A stretch of 64,000 nt of DNA from JAJRXR01 sp041402005 (GTDB lineage Bacteria > Planctomycetota > Phycisphaerae > Phycisphaerales > UBA1924): NCBI GenBank assembly GCA_041402005.1, contig JAWKTB010000005.1:124001-188000 (forward strand). The letters run 5' to 3'. The position numbers and the translations under genes are program-made. Below are positions 52,528 through 61,785 of the stretch, piece by piece (the stretch's first letter is position 1; each line of letters opens with the position of its first letter). The notes below the pieces were generated by a model. The model made no database searches, was not told the origin of the DNA, and worked only from the letters and a program-made list of their open reading frames with translations.

Positions 52528-53837
52528 GCCCCGACAGTGTATCGCGGGCGTCGCCGGGGTACCTCACGTGATCCCCCCGCTCGAGCTCATCAGATGCCAC
52601 CCTTGGCGCCTGAGGCGACGTCGCCAAGAGTTGCAACACCCCGTCGTCGGCCTCTTGGCGCCCAAGCATGATCAGCAGAGCAGGAGACGTTCCTGAAGAC
52701 CGCGGGGTTCGCCACGCAACGCGGCTCCGCGGGAGTTCCGTCCAGCGACACGCGCACGCCTCGCAAAACTCCTCAGCGGATCCCGCCGTGTCGACCAAGA
52801 AGCCGAGTGAGATGTTCGAGAGCTTTCCTCGTTCGTCACCATTCAGTTCGCGGGCCCGGCCATTTGCCTCTCATCCATCTTCGCTTGAACAGGAAAAAGG
52901 CCGAGCGTGATGAATGCCAACGCCGGGCAGATCGATCTGTTTCTCGTGGACGCCGTACGCTCGGGATCCTGCCTACGGCGGACACCCTGGCGGCGTCGCG
53001 CCCCAAGTGTCGACGCGTGCAAATGCGTTTCGGTGCGAACCACTACGCACTCTGCTTTCTTCGCATACGCCACGCTCCGCAGACCACCCGCGCGTCGCGG
53101 CATCTGTGCGTCCTAGGTGAATCCCGAGTGCACTTCCTGTACCCCGGGCACGCATCGTGAAGCATCGGAGAGATGGGGCGGTGACAGCCCCTCCCGGCAA
53201 CCGCTCGTGGGCATGGGTGGGAAACGCTGCAGGTTCCAGAAGCCCGGCAGCCCAGACGAGCCCCACGCCGCAAAGCACCCGCCACCATGAACAGCAACGG
53301 CCAGCCCAAAGGGCTGACCATGCTCGCTTTCCTTCGGATAGCAGGGGCAGGAATCGAACCTGCGGCCTCGGGGAGACGGAAGCGCAAGCGGGGGACGTCG
53401 TAATCCCCTATCTGGCTGGCTGTTAGAGATGTCCAGCCGGCGACGGTCGCGGAAAGCGGCGGAAAATCTGGACAGGGCGAGGAGCCCGGATTGTTCACGG
53501 TCACGGGCCAGCTTTTTGGCTCCCGCTTTCCCCATGACGACTTCAAGAACGACCCGCGCGAACAGAAAACGACCGCCTGAGTGTGGCCAACCCACTTGTG
53601 CTTCCTTCCCCTGCGCCTGCGAACTCCGCGCAAAGCGCCGACCGGGGTGATGGCGCTTGACAGGACCCCCTTTGCTGACCGAAGCTGCTCGACTGCGATT
53701 GAGAACGAGAGGGAGAGGGGGAACCGGATCGAGAGCCAGTCGGCGCGCCCAGCCCGCGTGGTGGAACCTGAAGTGTTCCGTGCGCCCGTCTCCTGCCCTC
53801 GCCGACACCCGCAAACCTGAGCAAGCGGAGACGACCG
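52528..53837. other. Non-coding stretch before the RHS gene
   Basis: About 1.3 kb with open frames on all strands that are Arg/Pro/Ser-rich shadows; none has a convincing start or bias. The one recognisable item is the tRNA 3'-end-like sequence at 53337-53373 on the minus strand. Several short frames across it give pieces such as GRNRTCGL that are the known artefact of reading a tRNA T-arm antisense. The promoter of the RHS gene and of the minus-strand sigma gene should lie here, but no clear elements were identified. Confidence 0.5.
53337..53373 (-). repeat. tRNA 3'-end-like sequence (T-arm), copy A
   Basis: On the minus strand GCAGGTTCGATTCCTGC forms a perfect T-arm (5-bp stem, 7-nt TTCGATT loop; 53347-53363), followed by CCCTGCTA like an acceptor 3' strand. 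No complete tRNA with a D-arm and matching 5' acceptor could be folded upstream. A similar sequence lies at 61619-61672 in the same orientation. It resembles a tRNA remnant or an integration-site core. Confidence 0.5.
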
Positions 53838-56800
53838 ATGGTGTTCTACCCTGGCGCCACGTTACGCGTTCTGTGCGTTCCGCTCATCGTTGCTTCTACC
53901 CAAGCGACGCTCACGCCAACGATACTTGCCCAGGCGGTTCATCCGGGGCAGCCTGCGAGCGCCAGCCCCGTGACCCCAATGCATGGCGACGACGCCCTCC
54001 GCTTCAACAGGCCAAAGGCGAAGCGGTTCTGCCTCTCGTGCGCCGTGAACTCCGGCCGTGATTCCAGCGCCCGTTCCGGCACCATGGCCCCCGCCTGCGA
54101 GCAGTGCACCGGCTCGATCACCGATTCCGTCCAAGGGATGTCCGTTGCCGCCGCCACCGGCGGTGTCGCGGTCGACCTCCACTTCCTCGGAGACCTCGCC
54201 GACGGCGCCAACGCCTCCCTCGCCCTGAGCATGGGCTACGGCTGGTCGCACACCTATGAGATGTCGCTCATGGAGTCCGGCCAGGACATGCTTCTCCTTC
54301 GCGGCAACGGCGCCATCTCGCACTACGATCGCATGCCCAACGGCGCCTACCGCGCCATGGCCGATGAGTTCGGCGACCTCACCGTCGCCGCTCCCGGCGA
54401 GTTCCACTACTCCACCGCCGATGGCAAGCTCTACATCTTCGATCTGCCTCTCCTCGGCTCCTGGCCAGGCGTCCGCCATCTCCTCAGCCAGATCGTCGAC
54501 CGCAACGGGGTCGTCACCTCGCTCCATTACAACGCCAACGGTCAGCTGATCCGCGTCGAAGATCAGTTCGGCAACAGTCTCGAGTTCGAGTACAACGACA
54601 GCGGCCAGCTCTCTCGAGTTTCCGATCCACTCGGGCGAACGCTTACTCTCGTCTACGACAGCACCGGCGCCCAACTCCGCCGTCTCATCCTGCCCGACGG
54701 CTCTCTCGTGGACTACCAGTACAACCTCTCCCGCCAGATCATTCGTAAATCGGTCTCCGAACCCTGTCCCATGCCCGTGCCGCGCACGATCGGCTCGGCC
54801 GCGGACCTCAATAACGACGGCCTCATCAACGAGCTCGATGTCCTTCTGCTGATGGACGCCATGAAGGCCGGGCTCGTCGGCGCCGACCTCAATCGCGACG
54901 GCCAGATCACACCCTCGGACATCTCCGTCATCCTCGCCCAATGGGGTCAGACCGGAATCCGCCCGGGCCAGCCCACCTGCCCATCACTCGAGCAATACAC
55001 CATCACCTACGACTCCGCCGATGGTCGCCCCTCCCAGATCAAGGACTCCAGCGGCGCCGTCCTCTTCTCCGCCAACAGCAGCAACGGCTGGAAGGTGGAC
55101 CACGACCAGTCGCTCTCGACCGGGCAGATGACCTACGAGCCGGGGACCGCGGACTTCGCGGACGGTGTTGGCAATGTCTGGCGGTACGAGTACGACTCGC
55201 ATGGCCTGCTCACGCGCGTCGAGGCCCCGCTCGTCGACGGGGCGTCCGCCATCACGCAGTATGAGTACGACCCGGGCACGCTCAGGGTCAGCAAGATCAT
55301 CGATCCCCTCTCGCGTGTCACACAGTTCGAGTACGACTCTTACGGCAACCGGACCCAGGTCACCGATGCCCTCGGCAACGTCACCCAATACGAGTACGAC
55401 CACCCCACCATCCCGGACCTCAAGACCAAGATGATCGAGCCGGACGGAGACATCTGGGAGTGGGAGTACGACGCCGACGGCAACCTGCTGAAGGAGATCG
55501 ACCCACTCCACGGCCCAGGCGGGCCTTTCAATGCCTGGACCTACGACAGCTTCGGGCGGGTCACGACGGCGACCGACCGCAACGCCAACGTCACCTCGTA
55601 CACCTACGACGCGCTCGGGCGCATGCACACCCAGACCGTGGACCCCGGCGGGCTCGACATCGTCACGACGTACGAGTACGACGCCGCCGGGCGGCTGACC
55701 GCCGAGATCGACCCTCGCGGGATCAGGACGGAGTACCAGTACGACGACCGTGACCGCCTGACCCGCCGGACGCGAGACCCGGGCGGCCTCGGGCTGACCA
55801 CGACATATGAGTACGACGCCAGAGGACACGTCACGAGCGAGACGAATCCGAGAGGCGTCGAGACCATCTACGAGTACGACACCCGTGGGCGCCTGACCCG
55901 TACAGAACTTGATCCGACTGGCCTCGACCTTGCCACGGAGTACCAGTACGACGGGAACAACCGCGTCACCACCAGCACAGACGCGAACGGGAACGTCACC
56001 CGCTACGAGTACGACGCCCGTACCCGCAGATCTGCCGAAATTCTCGACGCCGGGCCCGCCCCCGACGATCAGAACATCACCACCCGGTACAAGTATGACG
56101 CCGATGACAACATCATCCGCATGACGCGTGAGATCGATCCGAGCGACGGCGCCGATCGCGTGATCGAATACGAGTACGACGATCTGAACCGCAAGACGGC
56201 ACAGGTCGTCGACCCCGCTGGCCTCGCCCTTCGAACCGAGTACGACTATGCCCCCGCCGGCGGCGGCGGGTGCGGCTGCCAGGGCACGCCGACGGAATCG
56301 AACATCCACAAGGTCACCGACCCCGCCGGCACGGTGACATACTTCGAGTACGACGCACTGGACCGCATGGTCAAGTCCGTCGAGAAGATGAACGACACCG
56401 CCGACAATGGCGGCGATGCCGACGACCTTATCACTGTGCAGATGTACGACCCCGCCGGGAACCCCACCCGGACGATCGTCCGCAACTCGCCCTCGGCAGA
56501 CCTCATCACCGAGTTCGTCTACGACGCCGCCAACCGCGCCATCATGACGATCCAGGATCCCGGCGGAATCTCTCTCACCACCAGCAACTCATACGACCCC
56601 AACAGCAACGTCGCTCAGACCGTTCTCCCCAGTGGCAACATCGCGACGCACATCTACGACGCGGCAAACCGGCGTATCTCGACGTCGGACTCGATCGGCG
56701 CCCGCCAGACGTTCGAGTACGACGAAAATGGCAACATCCTCCGTCGCCACGACGGCAATGGGAACGTGAGCCCGCTCCCATTCATCTACGACGCAGCTGA

Positions 56801-59375
56801 CCGCCTCATCGAAGAGTACGATAACGCCGGCTCGGCAACGACATACCTGTACGACAACCTCCGCAACGTCCAGCGCGTGATCGATCGAGCCGGTGTCATT
56901 ACCGAATACGAGTACGATGGCGCCTACCGGCTGACCGGGATTGTCCGGGACGTCGGCTCCCTCGAGGTCCGCACCGAGCTCGCCTACGACGACGCGGGCA
57001 ATAGCCGGTTCATCCGCGCCCACAATACGAACACGTCCGGCGCCGAGGTCCAGGTCACCGAGTACACCTATGACGCGGCCAACCGTCGGTTGAGCGCGAT
57101 CTCGCCAGACGATGCCGACGGGAATCCGCACACCACGCTCTATGCGTACGACGCGGTCGGAAACGTGACCTTGAGGACCGATCCCAACCAGGATGTCACG
57201 GCCTACACCTACGACGACGCTTACCGTCTCACCCGCCGCGACTACACCCCCTCGGGCTCCACCCTGACGTTTCCCCCCACGCAGGGTCCCGACCTATTCA
57301 CCTTCGATCGTGCCTCGCGGATGCTGACCGCGACTCGCGGCTACGGGGGTCTGTACGCGCCCGTAGGTGTCACGTACACCTATGACGCCCTGAGCCGTCC
57401 CCTTTCCACATCGCGCGACGGGCACTCCATCTCGATGGGATACGTCGTCTCACCCGGCGTGGACACGCGAACACTGCTCTATCCATCCGGGCGCGGCGTG
57501 CTCGAGCACCGCGACGGGCGCGGACGCCTGACGCAGCTCGACGACACAGGTGGGGGCGGCACACTCGTCACTACGACGTACGATCTCGCCGATCGTCCCA
57601 CGGCACGTGCCTACGCCAATGCCACCAGCGCCGCGTGGACCTACGACACCAACAACCGTCTCACGCGTCTCACCCACGCCGGCCCCGGCGGCGCGTTGAT
57701 CGACTTGGAGTATGGCTACGACACGATGGACAACCCGCTGTACGCACGCCACCACCACGCCCCGAATACGAGCGAGCTCTACCGCTACGACGCCCTGCAC
57801 CGCCTCGTCCGCTTCGAGCGCGGCTCCCTGCTCCCGGACAACTCAGGGATCGCCGCCCCCACCCCGGTCCCAGACCTCCTCCAGAGCCATCTCTGGGGTC
57901 TGGACCAGGTTGGCAACTGGCTCACATCGGACACGCAGGTCAACGGCATCGCTTCCCCCGAGAGCCGTTCGGCCAACAAGGCCAACGAATACCTCTCCGT
58001 TGGCGCAACTCCCGTCTTGCATGACGACAACGGCAACACCATCGACGACGGCGTACTCCACTATGAGTACGACATCGAGAACCGTGTCACGAGGATCACG
58101 AGGGTCAGCGACAGCGCCGTGCTCGCCGTATACGTCTACGACGCCATGGGCCGCAGGGCGAGAAAGATCGTGACAAGCTCCGGCGCCCTGGACGGCCAGA
58201 CGATCTACGTCGCCGACCCCGAGGACCGCATCCTGAGCGAGTACGACGAGCTGGGCGCCCTGCATCAGGAGCATGTCTACGGCGCCTATCTTGACCATCT
58301 CCTCCTGACGGACACGAACATGGACGCCGATGGGTCCGCCATCGGCGCGGGCGACCGCCGCCTCTTCGCGCACGAAGACGCACTGTTCTCGGTACACGGA
58401 CTCAGCGATGAACTGGGCGAACTGGCCGAGGGCTACCTTTACGATCCCTATTCCCGCCAGTACGTCTTCGAGCCAGGCGCGAACCTCGTCGTCGATTTCG
58501 GCGGTGACGATGTGATGACACTCGACGGCGCCGGAGGAGTTGGCAACTCGCACCGCTATACCGGTCGTCAGCTCGACCCTGAGACCGGTCGTTCCTTCTA
58601 CCGAGCCCGCCACCTCGACCCGACCCTGGGCCGCTTCACGCAGCGGGATCCCCTCGGTGTGCTCCAATCGGGTGTCAACCTGATGCAGTACGTCCAAGGG
58701 CGCCCGACGTTGATGCTCGACCCCTCGGGCCTCTCGCATATCAACGTGAACGCGACGTACCGATACGACCCCTCACGAAAGGCGATCGCTCGATTCTGGC
58801 TGAAGATGGACTTCGTCTGCACGTGCGACTCGGAAGGGTGCTGGCGGGCGTCGATCAAGGGCGCCCCCGATCACGGCGCGTCAGAGCTCGAGTCCGGAGT
58901 CGATGCCGTCGAGGACAACGGCCCCAAGGACCTCCGGTACACGAACACCTGCCACGACGACAGCCTCCTCGTGGAATGGGCCGGGCGGGCGTACGAGGAG
59001 AGTGGGGCCTGGTCTGCGGGCGCCGCCGTGGGCGGCATCGTCGGGGGCATCGGTGGCGGCATACTCGGGTTTACCGTGGGGATCCCCTCTGGTCCCGGTG
59101 CCGTGGCGACCGGTTGGGTTGGCGCCGGCGCTGGGATCGGCATCGGCGCCGCTGCGGGCGGCGGCGTGGGCGCCGTGTTCGGATACGCTTTCGACGACGC
59201 CTTCAACGGTGTCATCGCGGGCCAGTGGAAGGTCACGTGTAACAAGGACAAGGTCTCTGTCAACGGCGTCCTCACCGCGTTCATCCGCGACGCTTGGTAC
59301 GACAACGCGACGTATTGGACGAGGGCGAACAAGTCCGACTCGTTCAAGGTGAAGCGAGGGATAGACAAGAAGTAG
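53838..59375 (+). CDS. Giant RHS/YD-repeat protein with embedded dockerin
   Basis: This 1845-aa protein starts MVFYPGATLRVLCVPLIVAS with a plausible signal peptide. Residues about 100-300 and 385-1560 carry dozens of YD repeats (pattern YEYDxxGRLT, for example TYEYDAAGRLTAEIDPRG), which fold into a hollow beta-shell. Between repeats, at 322-371, sits a classical dockerin-like pair of Ca-binding loops (DLNNDGLINELD, DLNRDGQITPSD), bracketed by Cys310 and Cys381. The RHS core signature (ARHLDPTLGRFTQRDPLG, about 1588-1605) precedes a variable C-terminal domain (about 1635-1845) with a glycine-zipper-like membrane stretch (about 1725-1790). This layout suggests a surface or toxin-delivery protein. 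No immunity gene is obvious; a PEP-CTERM-like gene follows. Confidence 0.9.
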   Translation: MVFYPGATLRVLCVPLIVASTQATLTPTILAQAVHPGQPASASPVTPMHGDDALRFNRPKAKRFCLSCAVNSGRDSSARSGTMAPACEQCTGSITDSVQGMSVAAATGGVAVDLHFLGDLADGANASLALSMGYGWSHTYEMSLMESGQDMLLLRGNGAISHYDRMPNGAYRAMADEFGDLTVAAPGEFHYSTADGKLYIFDLPLLGSWPGVRHLLSQIVDRNGVVTSLHYNANGQLIRVEDQFGNSLEFEYNDSGQLSRVSDPLGRTLTLVYDSTGAQLRRLILPDGSLVDYQYNLSRQIIRKSVSEPCPMPVPRTIGSAADLNNDGLINELDVLLLMDAMKAGLVGADLNRDGQITPSDISVILAQWGQTGIRPGQPTCPSLEQYTITYDSADGRPSQIKDSSGAVLFSANSSNGWKVDHDQSLSTGQMTYEPGTADFADGVGNVWRYEYDSHGLLTRVEAPLVDGASAITQYEYDPGTLRVSKIIDPLSRVTQFEYDSYGNRTQVTDALGNVTQYEYDHPTIPDLKTKMIEPDGDIWEWEYDADGNLLKEIDPLHGPGGPFNAWTYDSFGRVTTATDRNANVTSYTYDALGRMHTQTVDPGGLDIVTTYEYDAAGRLTAEIDPRGIRTEYQYDDRDRLTRRTRDPGGLGLTTTYEYDARGHVTSETNPRGVETIYEYDTRGRLTRTELDPTGLDLATEYQYDGNNRVTTSTDANGNVTRYEYDARTRRSAEILDAGPAPDDQNITTRYKYDADDNIIRMTREIDPSDGADRVIEYEYDDLNRKTAQVVDPAGLALRTEYDYAPAGGGGCGCQGTPTESNIHKVTDPAGTVTYFEYDALDRMVKSVEKMNDTADNGGDADDLITVQMYDPAGNPTRTIVRNSPSADLITEFVYDAANRAIMTIQDPGGISLTTSNSYDPNSNVAQTVLPSGNIATHIYDAANRRISTSDSIGARQTFEYDENGNILRRHDGNGNVSPLPFIYDAADRLIEEYDNAGSATTYLYDNLRNVQRVIDRAGVITEYEYDGAYRLTGIVRDVGSLEVRTELAYDDAGNSRFIRAHNTNTSGAEVQVTEYTYDAANRRLSAISPDDADGNPHTTLYAYDAVGNVTLRTDPNQDVTAYTYDDAYRLTRRDYTPSGSTLTFPPTQGPDLFTFDRASRMLTATRGYGGLYAPVGVTYTYDALSRPLSTSRDGHSISMGYVVSPGVDTRTLLYPSGRGVLEHRDGRGRLTQLDDTGGGGTLVTTTYDLADRPTARAYANATSAAWTYDTNNRLTRLTHAGPGGALIDLEYGYDTMDNPLYARHHHAPNTSELYRYDALHRLVRFERGSLLPDNSGIAAPTPVPDLLQSHLWGLDQVGNWLTSDTQVNGIASPESRSANKANEYLSVGATPVLHDDNGNTIDDGVLHYEYDIENRVTRITRVSDSAVLAVYVYDAMGRRARKIVTSSGALDGQTIYVADPEDRILSEYDELGALHQEHVYGAYLDHLLLTDTNMDADGSAIGAGDRRLFAHEDALFSVHGLSDELGELAEGYLYDPYSRQYVFEPGANLVVDFGGDDVMTLDGAGGVGNSHRYTGRQLDPETGRSFYRARHLDPTLGRFTQRDPLGVLQSGVNLMQYVQGRPTLMLDPSGLSHINVNATYRYDPSRKAIARFWLKMDFVCTCDSEGCWRASIKGAPDHGASELESGVDAVEDNGPKDLRYTNTCHDDSLLVEWAGRAYEESGAWSAGAAVGGIVGGIGGGILGFTVGIPSGPGAVATGWVGAGAGIGIGAAAGGGVGAVFGYAFDDAFNGVIAGQWKVTCNKDKVSVNGVLTAFIRDAWYDNATYWTRANKSDSFKVKRGIDKK

Positions 59376-59432
59376 CGATCCAGCGACACAAGAACTGATT
59401 AGTGCCCTGAGAGAGAGAAAGAGAGGGCGCCC

Positions 59433-60278
59433 ATGCTTGGCAAAGCCCGGTTTGCGGTTCAAGCTTCGGCCGCGCGCCGATTGACGGGAATCGCCATCAC
59501 GCTCGCAGTAGTGTCCTGCCCCGCGCTGGCCGATGCGTATGGAACCTCGGACGGCAACAACGTCTCCATCAACCTCTTTGCCCTCTCGGGCGCCCAGGTC
59601 ACCTGGAACACCAACCCAGCACTCTGGTACGTCAACGCCCAGGGCTACGTCGATCACTCCGACACGCCCGGCGCCATGTTCGCCCAGGATTCCGAACTCT
59701 TCACCGGGGTCGGCGACGGCATCGCCTCCCTCGGTCTCGTCAGCGAGCCGACCGTCGCCAGCGCGCGTGATCTCCTGTCCCGCGTCGAAAGCGGGAACCC
59801 GTTCATGTCCATCGGTGAGGTCCATTCCCTCGCTCACCGCATTCCAGCGAGCGTCGCATTCTCCGACGGCTTGGTCGAGGTCCAGAACCTCTTTACGCTG
59901 ACGCCTGACGATCCCGATAACCCGCCGTCCTTCGTCGACGTTTCGGTCGGTGTCACCGGGATTCTTCATCTCATTGGCGACTCGCTCGCCGACGAGGATT
60001 GGTCCGCTGAGTACAGCCTGCATATCGAGATCCGGGACGCGAACGACTTTGATGCGCCGGCGCTGTACGAGTTCGATGACCACCACTCGATTGCCGGCCC
60101 GGGCTTCGACGAGTACACCCGGGATCTCGCTGAATCGGATCAGCTCTCGCTCGAAGTGGGGCGTACGTACTTCCTGTACGCCTTCCTCGACGCGGAGACC
60201 ACGGCGTACGCGCCTGCCCCGGCCACGCTCGGACTGCTCGCCGCCGGACTTCTGTCCGCCGCCCGCCGACGTAGATGA
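59433..60278 (+). CDS. Secreted protein with PEP-CTERM-like tail, unknown function
   Basis: This 281-aa protein has an N-terminal signal (ITLAVVSCPALADA, about residues 22-35) and a beta-rich body of no known family. The C-terminus, APAPATLGLLAAGLLSAARR, is a PEP-CTERM-like sorting tail (P-A-P-A motif, hydrophobic helix, Arg run). A purine-rich AGAGAGGG-like site lies upstream of the ATG. It follows the RHS gene by about 57 bp on the same strand and may be its co-transcribed partner. If the RHS C-terminus is toxic, this exported protein is not an obvious immunity factor. Confidence 0.8.
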   Translation: MLGKARFAVQASAARRLTGIAITLAVVSCPALADAYGTSDGNNVSINLFALSGAQVTWNTNPALWYVNAQGYVDHSDTPGAMFAQDSELFTGVGDGIASLGLVSEPTVASARDLLSRVESGNPFMSIGEVHSLAHRIPASVAFSDGLVEVQNLFTLTPDDPDNPPSFVDVSVGVTGILHLIGDSLADEDWSAEYSLHIEIRDANDFDAPALYEFDDHHSIAGPGFDEYTRDLAESDQLSLEVGRTYFLYAFLDAETTAYAPAPATLGLLAAGLLSAARRRR

Positions 60279-60439
60279 CATCCCCTTCAGTGCGGACCAC
60301 ACAAGACGGGGCGTCGGGCCTCCATCCACCGCATCGCGAGAAGTCCGCAGCACGCTCTACGCCTCATCCAATTCGAGATCGGCGCCTCACGCGGCTTCGG
60401 GAGGGGAGGAGCGGGATACTTTTCCACTCGTCGCCGCGA

Positions 60440-60790
60440 CGATGGATGCGAGAAGTTCCGTGACATCAACGGCGTGCGCACGATGGCGACCGCTCCCAGC
60501 TCGCTGGACCGTGTCTCGACGCTCCTGCTCGGGTCGCCGGTCAAGTAGATGGCCGGTATCGCCGCGGTTTCCGGGATCTTCGAGATGCGATCATGGGCGC
60601 TGTCGCCCCGCCCCGCAGGCATGTTGATGTCGAGTTCGATCACGCCAGGTTGATTGCGGCGAGCAATGTCCGTCGCCATATGGGAATCCTGACAGCGCAA
60701 GACCCCGTAGCCTCCGTCTCCAGTCTGGTGGACATCGCCTTAGTCGCGGTCTCGCTGATGCTCCCGCTTGACCAAGCAAGCCAAGTGATC
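60440..60790 (-). pseudogene. Broken response-regulator receiver domain
   Basis: Reading the minus strand, STRLETE and then, after a frame change near 60710, GYGVLRCQDSHMATDIARRN and GVIELDINMPAGRG align with the receiver domain of the intact gene at 61120 (IEHAGYRVVMAQTGFEA, FILDVNMPMGNG). The phospho-acceptor Asp in LDINMP and a LTGD-like switch (IYLTGDPSRS) survive, but the N-terminal acidic pair is missing, the expected Lys near the end is Arg-Thr (IVRTPLM), and the frame is broken. It is a decayed paralogue, inverted relative to the intact copy. Confidence 0.65.
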
Positions 60791-61119
60791 GCGCATTGAC
60801 GCCAACGCGGCCGCCGTCGCCCCAGACCATTGTGCGCAGAGCATGCTCGATGCCACTCCATCCAGCATTACAGCCGATGTCCTCGCGTCGCTCACCCCGA
60901 TCATAACATGTCCGAGAACCGATGAGAGTGCCAAGGCAGAATCGCGTGGGCGGCGGAGGTACTCGGACGATGCCGGGAACGCCGAGGCGATCGCATCCGA
61001 CTCGGGACGACGAACGGGGATCTTCTTACGCCTCTCGCCGAATCGCACGATGTCCCTCGCAACTAGCCCGGAGAACGCGGCGTCAACCCGCGACGACCGG
61101 CACATGCGCGAGGTGAGTC
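60791..61119. other. Spacer between broken and intact receiver genes
   Basis: About 330 bp with short open frames on both strands that lack coding bias. It probably contains the promoter of the intact receiver gene. No repeats or RNA gene seen. Confidence 0.35.
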
Positions 61120-61509
61120 ATGAGCGGTCCCAAGATTCTCATCGCCGATGATGATCTTAGATACGCAGCAGCTCTCGCGACACGGATCGAACATGCTGGC
61201 TACCGCGTCGTCATGGCGCAGACTGGATTCGAGGCGTTGATGGTCGCCCTCGAGCACCATCCAGACCTTTTCATTCTCGATGTGAACATGCCCATGGGCA
61301 ATGGATTCAGCATCCGTGACCGGCTCGAAAAGGTCGAGTGCCGAGGCGCCTGTCCGATCATCTTCGTCTCCGGCGAGTCCGTCGACTGGCTGGAGGAGGT
61401 CGCGATGACTCACGGCGCCGTTGCTTTTTTCCGCAAGCCAGTCGACCACAAGGCCTTGCTGCAGACCATCGCGGAGTCTCTCGGTCTCGACAAGCGCACC
61501 GCCGCCTGA
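61120..61509 (+). CDS. Single-domain response regulator (CheY-like receiver)
   Basis: This 129-aa protein is a complete receiver domain with nothing attached: acidic pocket Asp10-Asp12 (LIADDD), phospho-acceptor Asp54 in FILDVNMPMG, switch Ser84 in FVSGES and Lys106 in FRKPV. It should be phosphorylated by a histidine kinase encoded elsewhere and act through protein contacts or as a phosphate sink. There is no kinase next to it. A broken, inverted paralogue lies 330 bp upstream, and the region ends with a tRNA-like repeat. GAGGTGAGTC precedes the ATG. Confidence 0.92.
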   Translation: MSGPKILIADDDLRYAAALATRIEHAGYRVVMAQTGFEALMVALEHHPDLFILDVNMPMGNGFSIRDRLEKVECRGACPIIFVSGESVDWLEEVAMTHGAVAFFRKPVDHKALLQTIAESLGLDKRTAA

Positions 61510-61618
61510 GACATCCGCTTCAAATGGATATTTCGGGGCCTGACCTCGCGGGCATCCAGTCTGTCCTCCTCGCGGCAACGGCCGAGCCCCGAGAGGCTCA
61601 CCACGCTCGCCCTCCCTT

Positions 61619-61672
61619 GAGCAGCGCGGGCAGAGTTTCGAACCTGCGACCTCCGGGCTCTGAGAGTGCGAG
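61619..61672 (-). repeat. tRNA 3'-end-like sequence (T-arm), copy B
   Basis: On the minus strand the segment GGAGGTCGCAGGTTCGAA followed by ACTCTGCCC resembles a tRNA T-arm with a one-base bulge. It shares the core TCGAACCTGCG(A/G)CCTC, read on the plus strand, with copy A at 53337 in the same orientation, 8.3 kb away. A run of nine G follows at 61672-61680. No whole tRNA can be folded. Confidence 0.45.
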
Positions 61673-61785
61673 GGGGGGGGTGTAATACTTATTTGGAGGA
61701 TGGTTCGAGGAATGGGGCTTGAGGCGAGTCCCGGACAGTGTGGCAATCCGTGGCAAATCCAGGCGAGCGTGCAAGCCCGGACCAC

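Noticed and set aside
53337..53425. Complete tRNA gene on the minus strand
   Set aside because: An 87-nt fold was tried; only 5 of 7 acceptor pairs form, no proper D-arm exists and the would-be anticodon loop is 8 nt, so it is not called a tRNA gene.
53157..53426. Short plus-strand ORF with GRNRTCGL motif
   Set aside because: This string is the known artefact of translating a tRNA T-arm antisense, not a protein; kept only as a tRNA-like repeat.
55200..58700. Repeated GAGTACGAC-like DNA motifs
   Set aside because: They are the codons of YD repeats in the RHS protein, not a CRISPR array or independent DNA repeat.
61672..61680. Run of nine G, possible phase-variable tract
   Set aside because: It lies outside any coding region or recognisable promoter, so phase variation has no visible target.
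61338..61685. ORF ending in RVSNLRPPGSES
   Set aside because: Overlaps the intact receiver gene and its end is again antisense to a tRNA-like T-arm.
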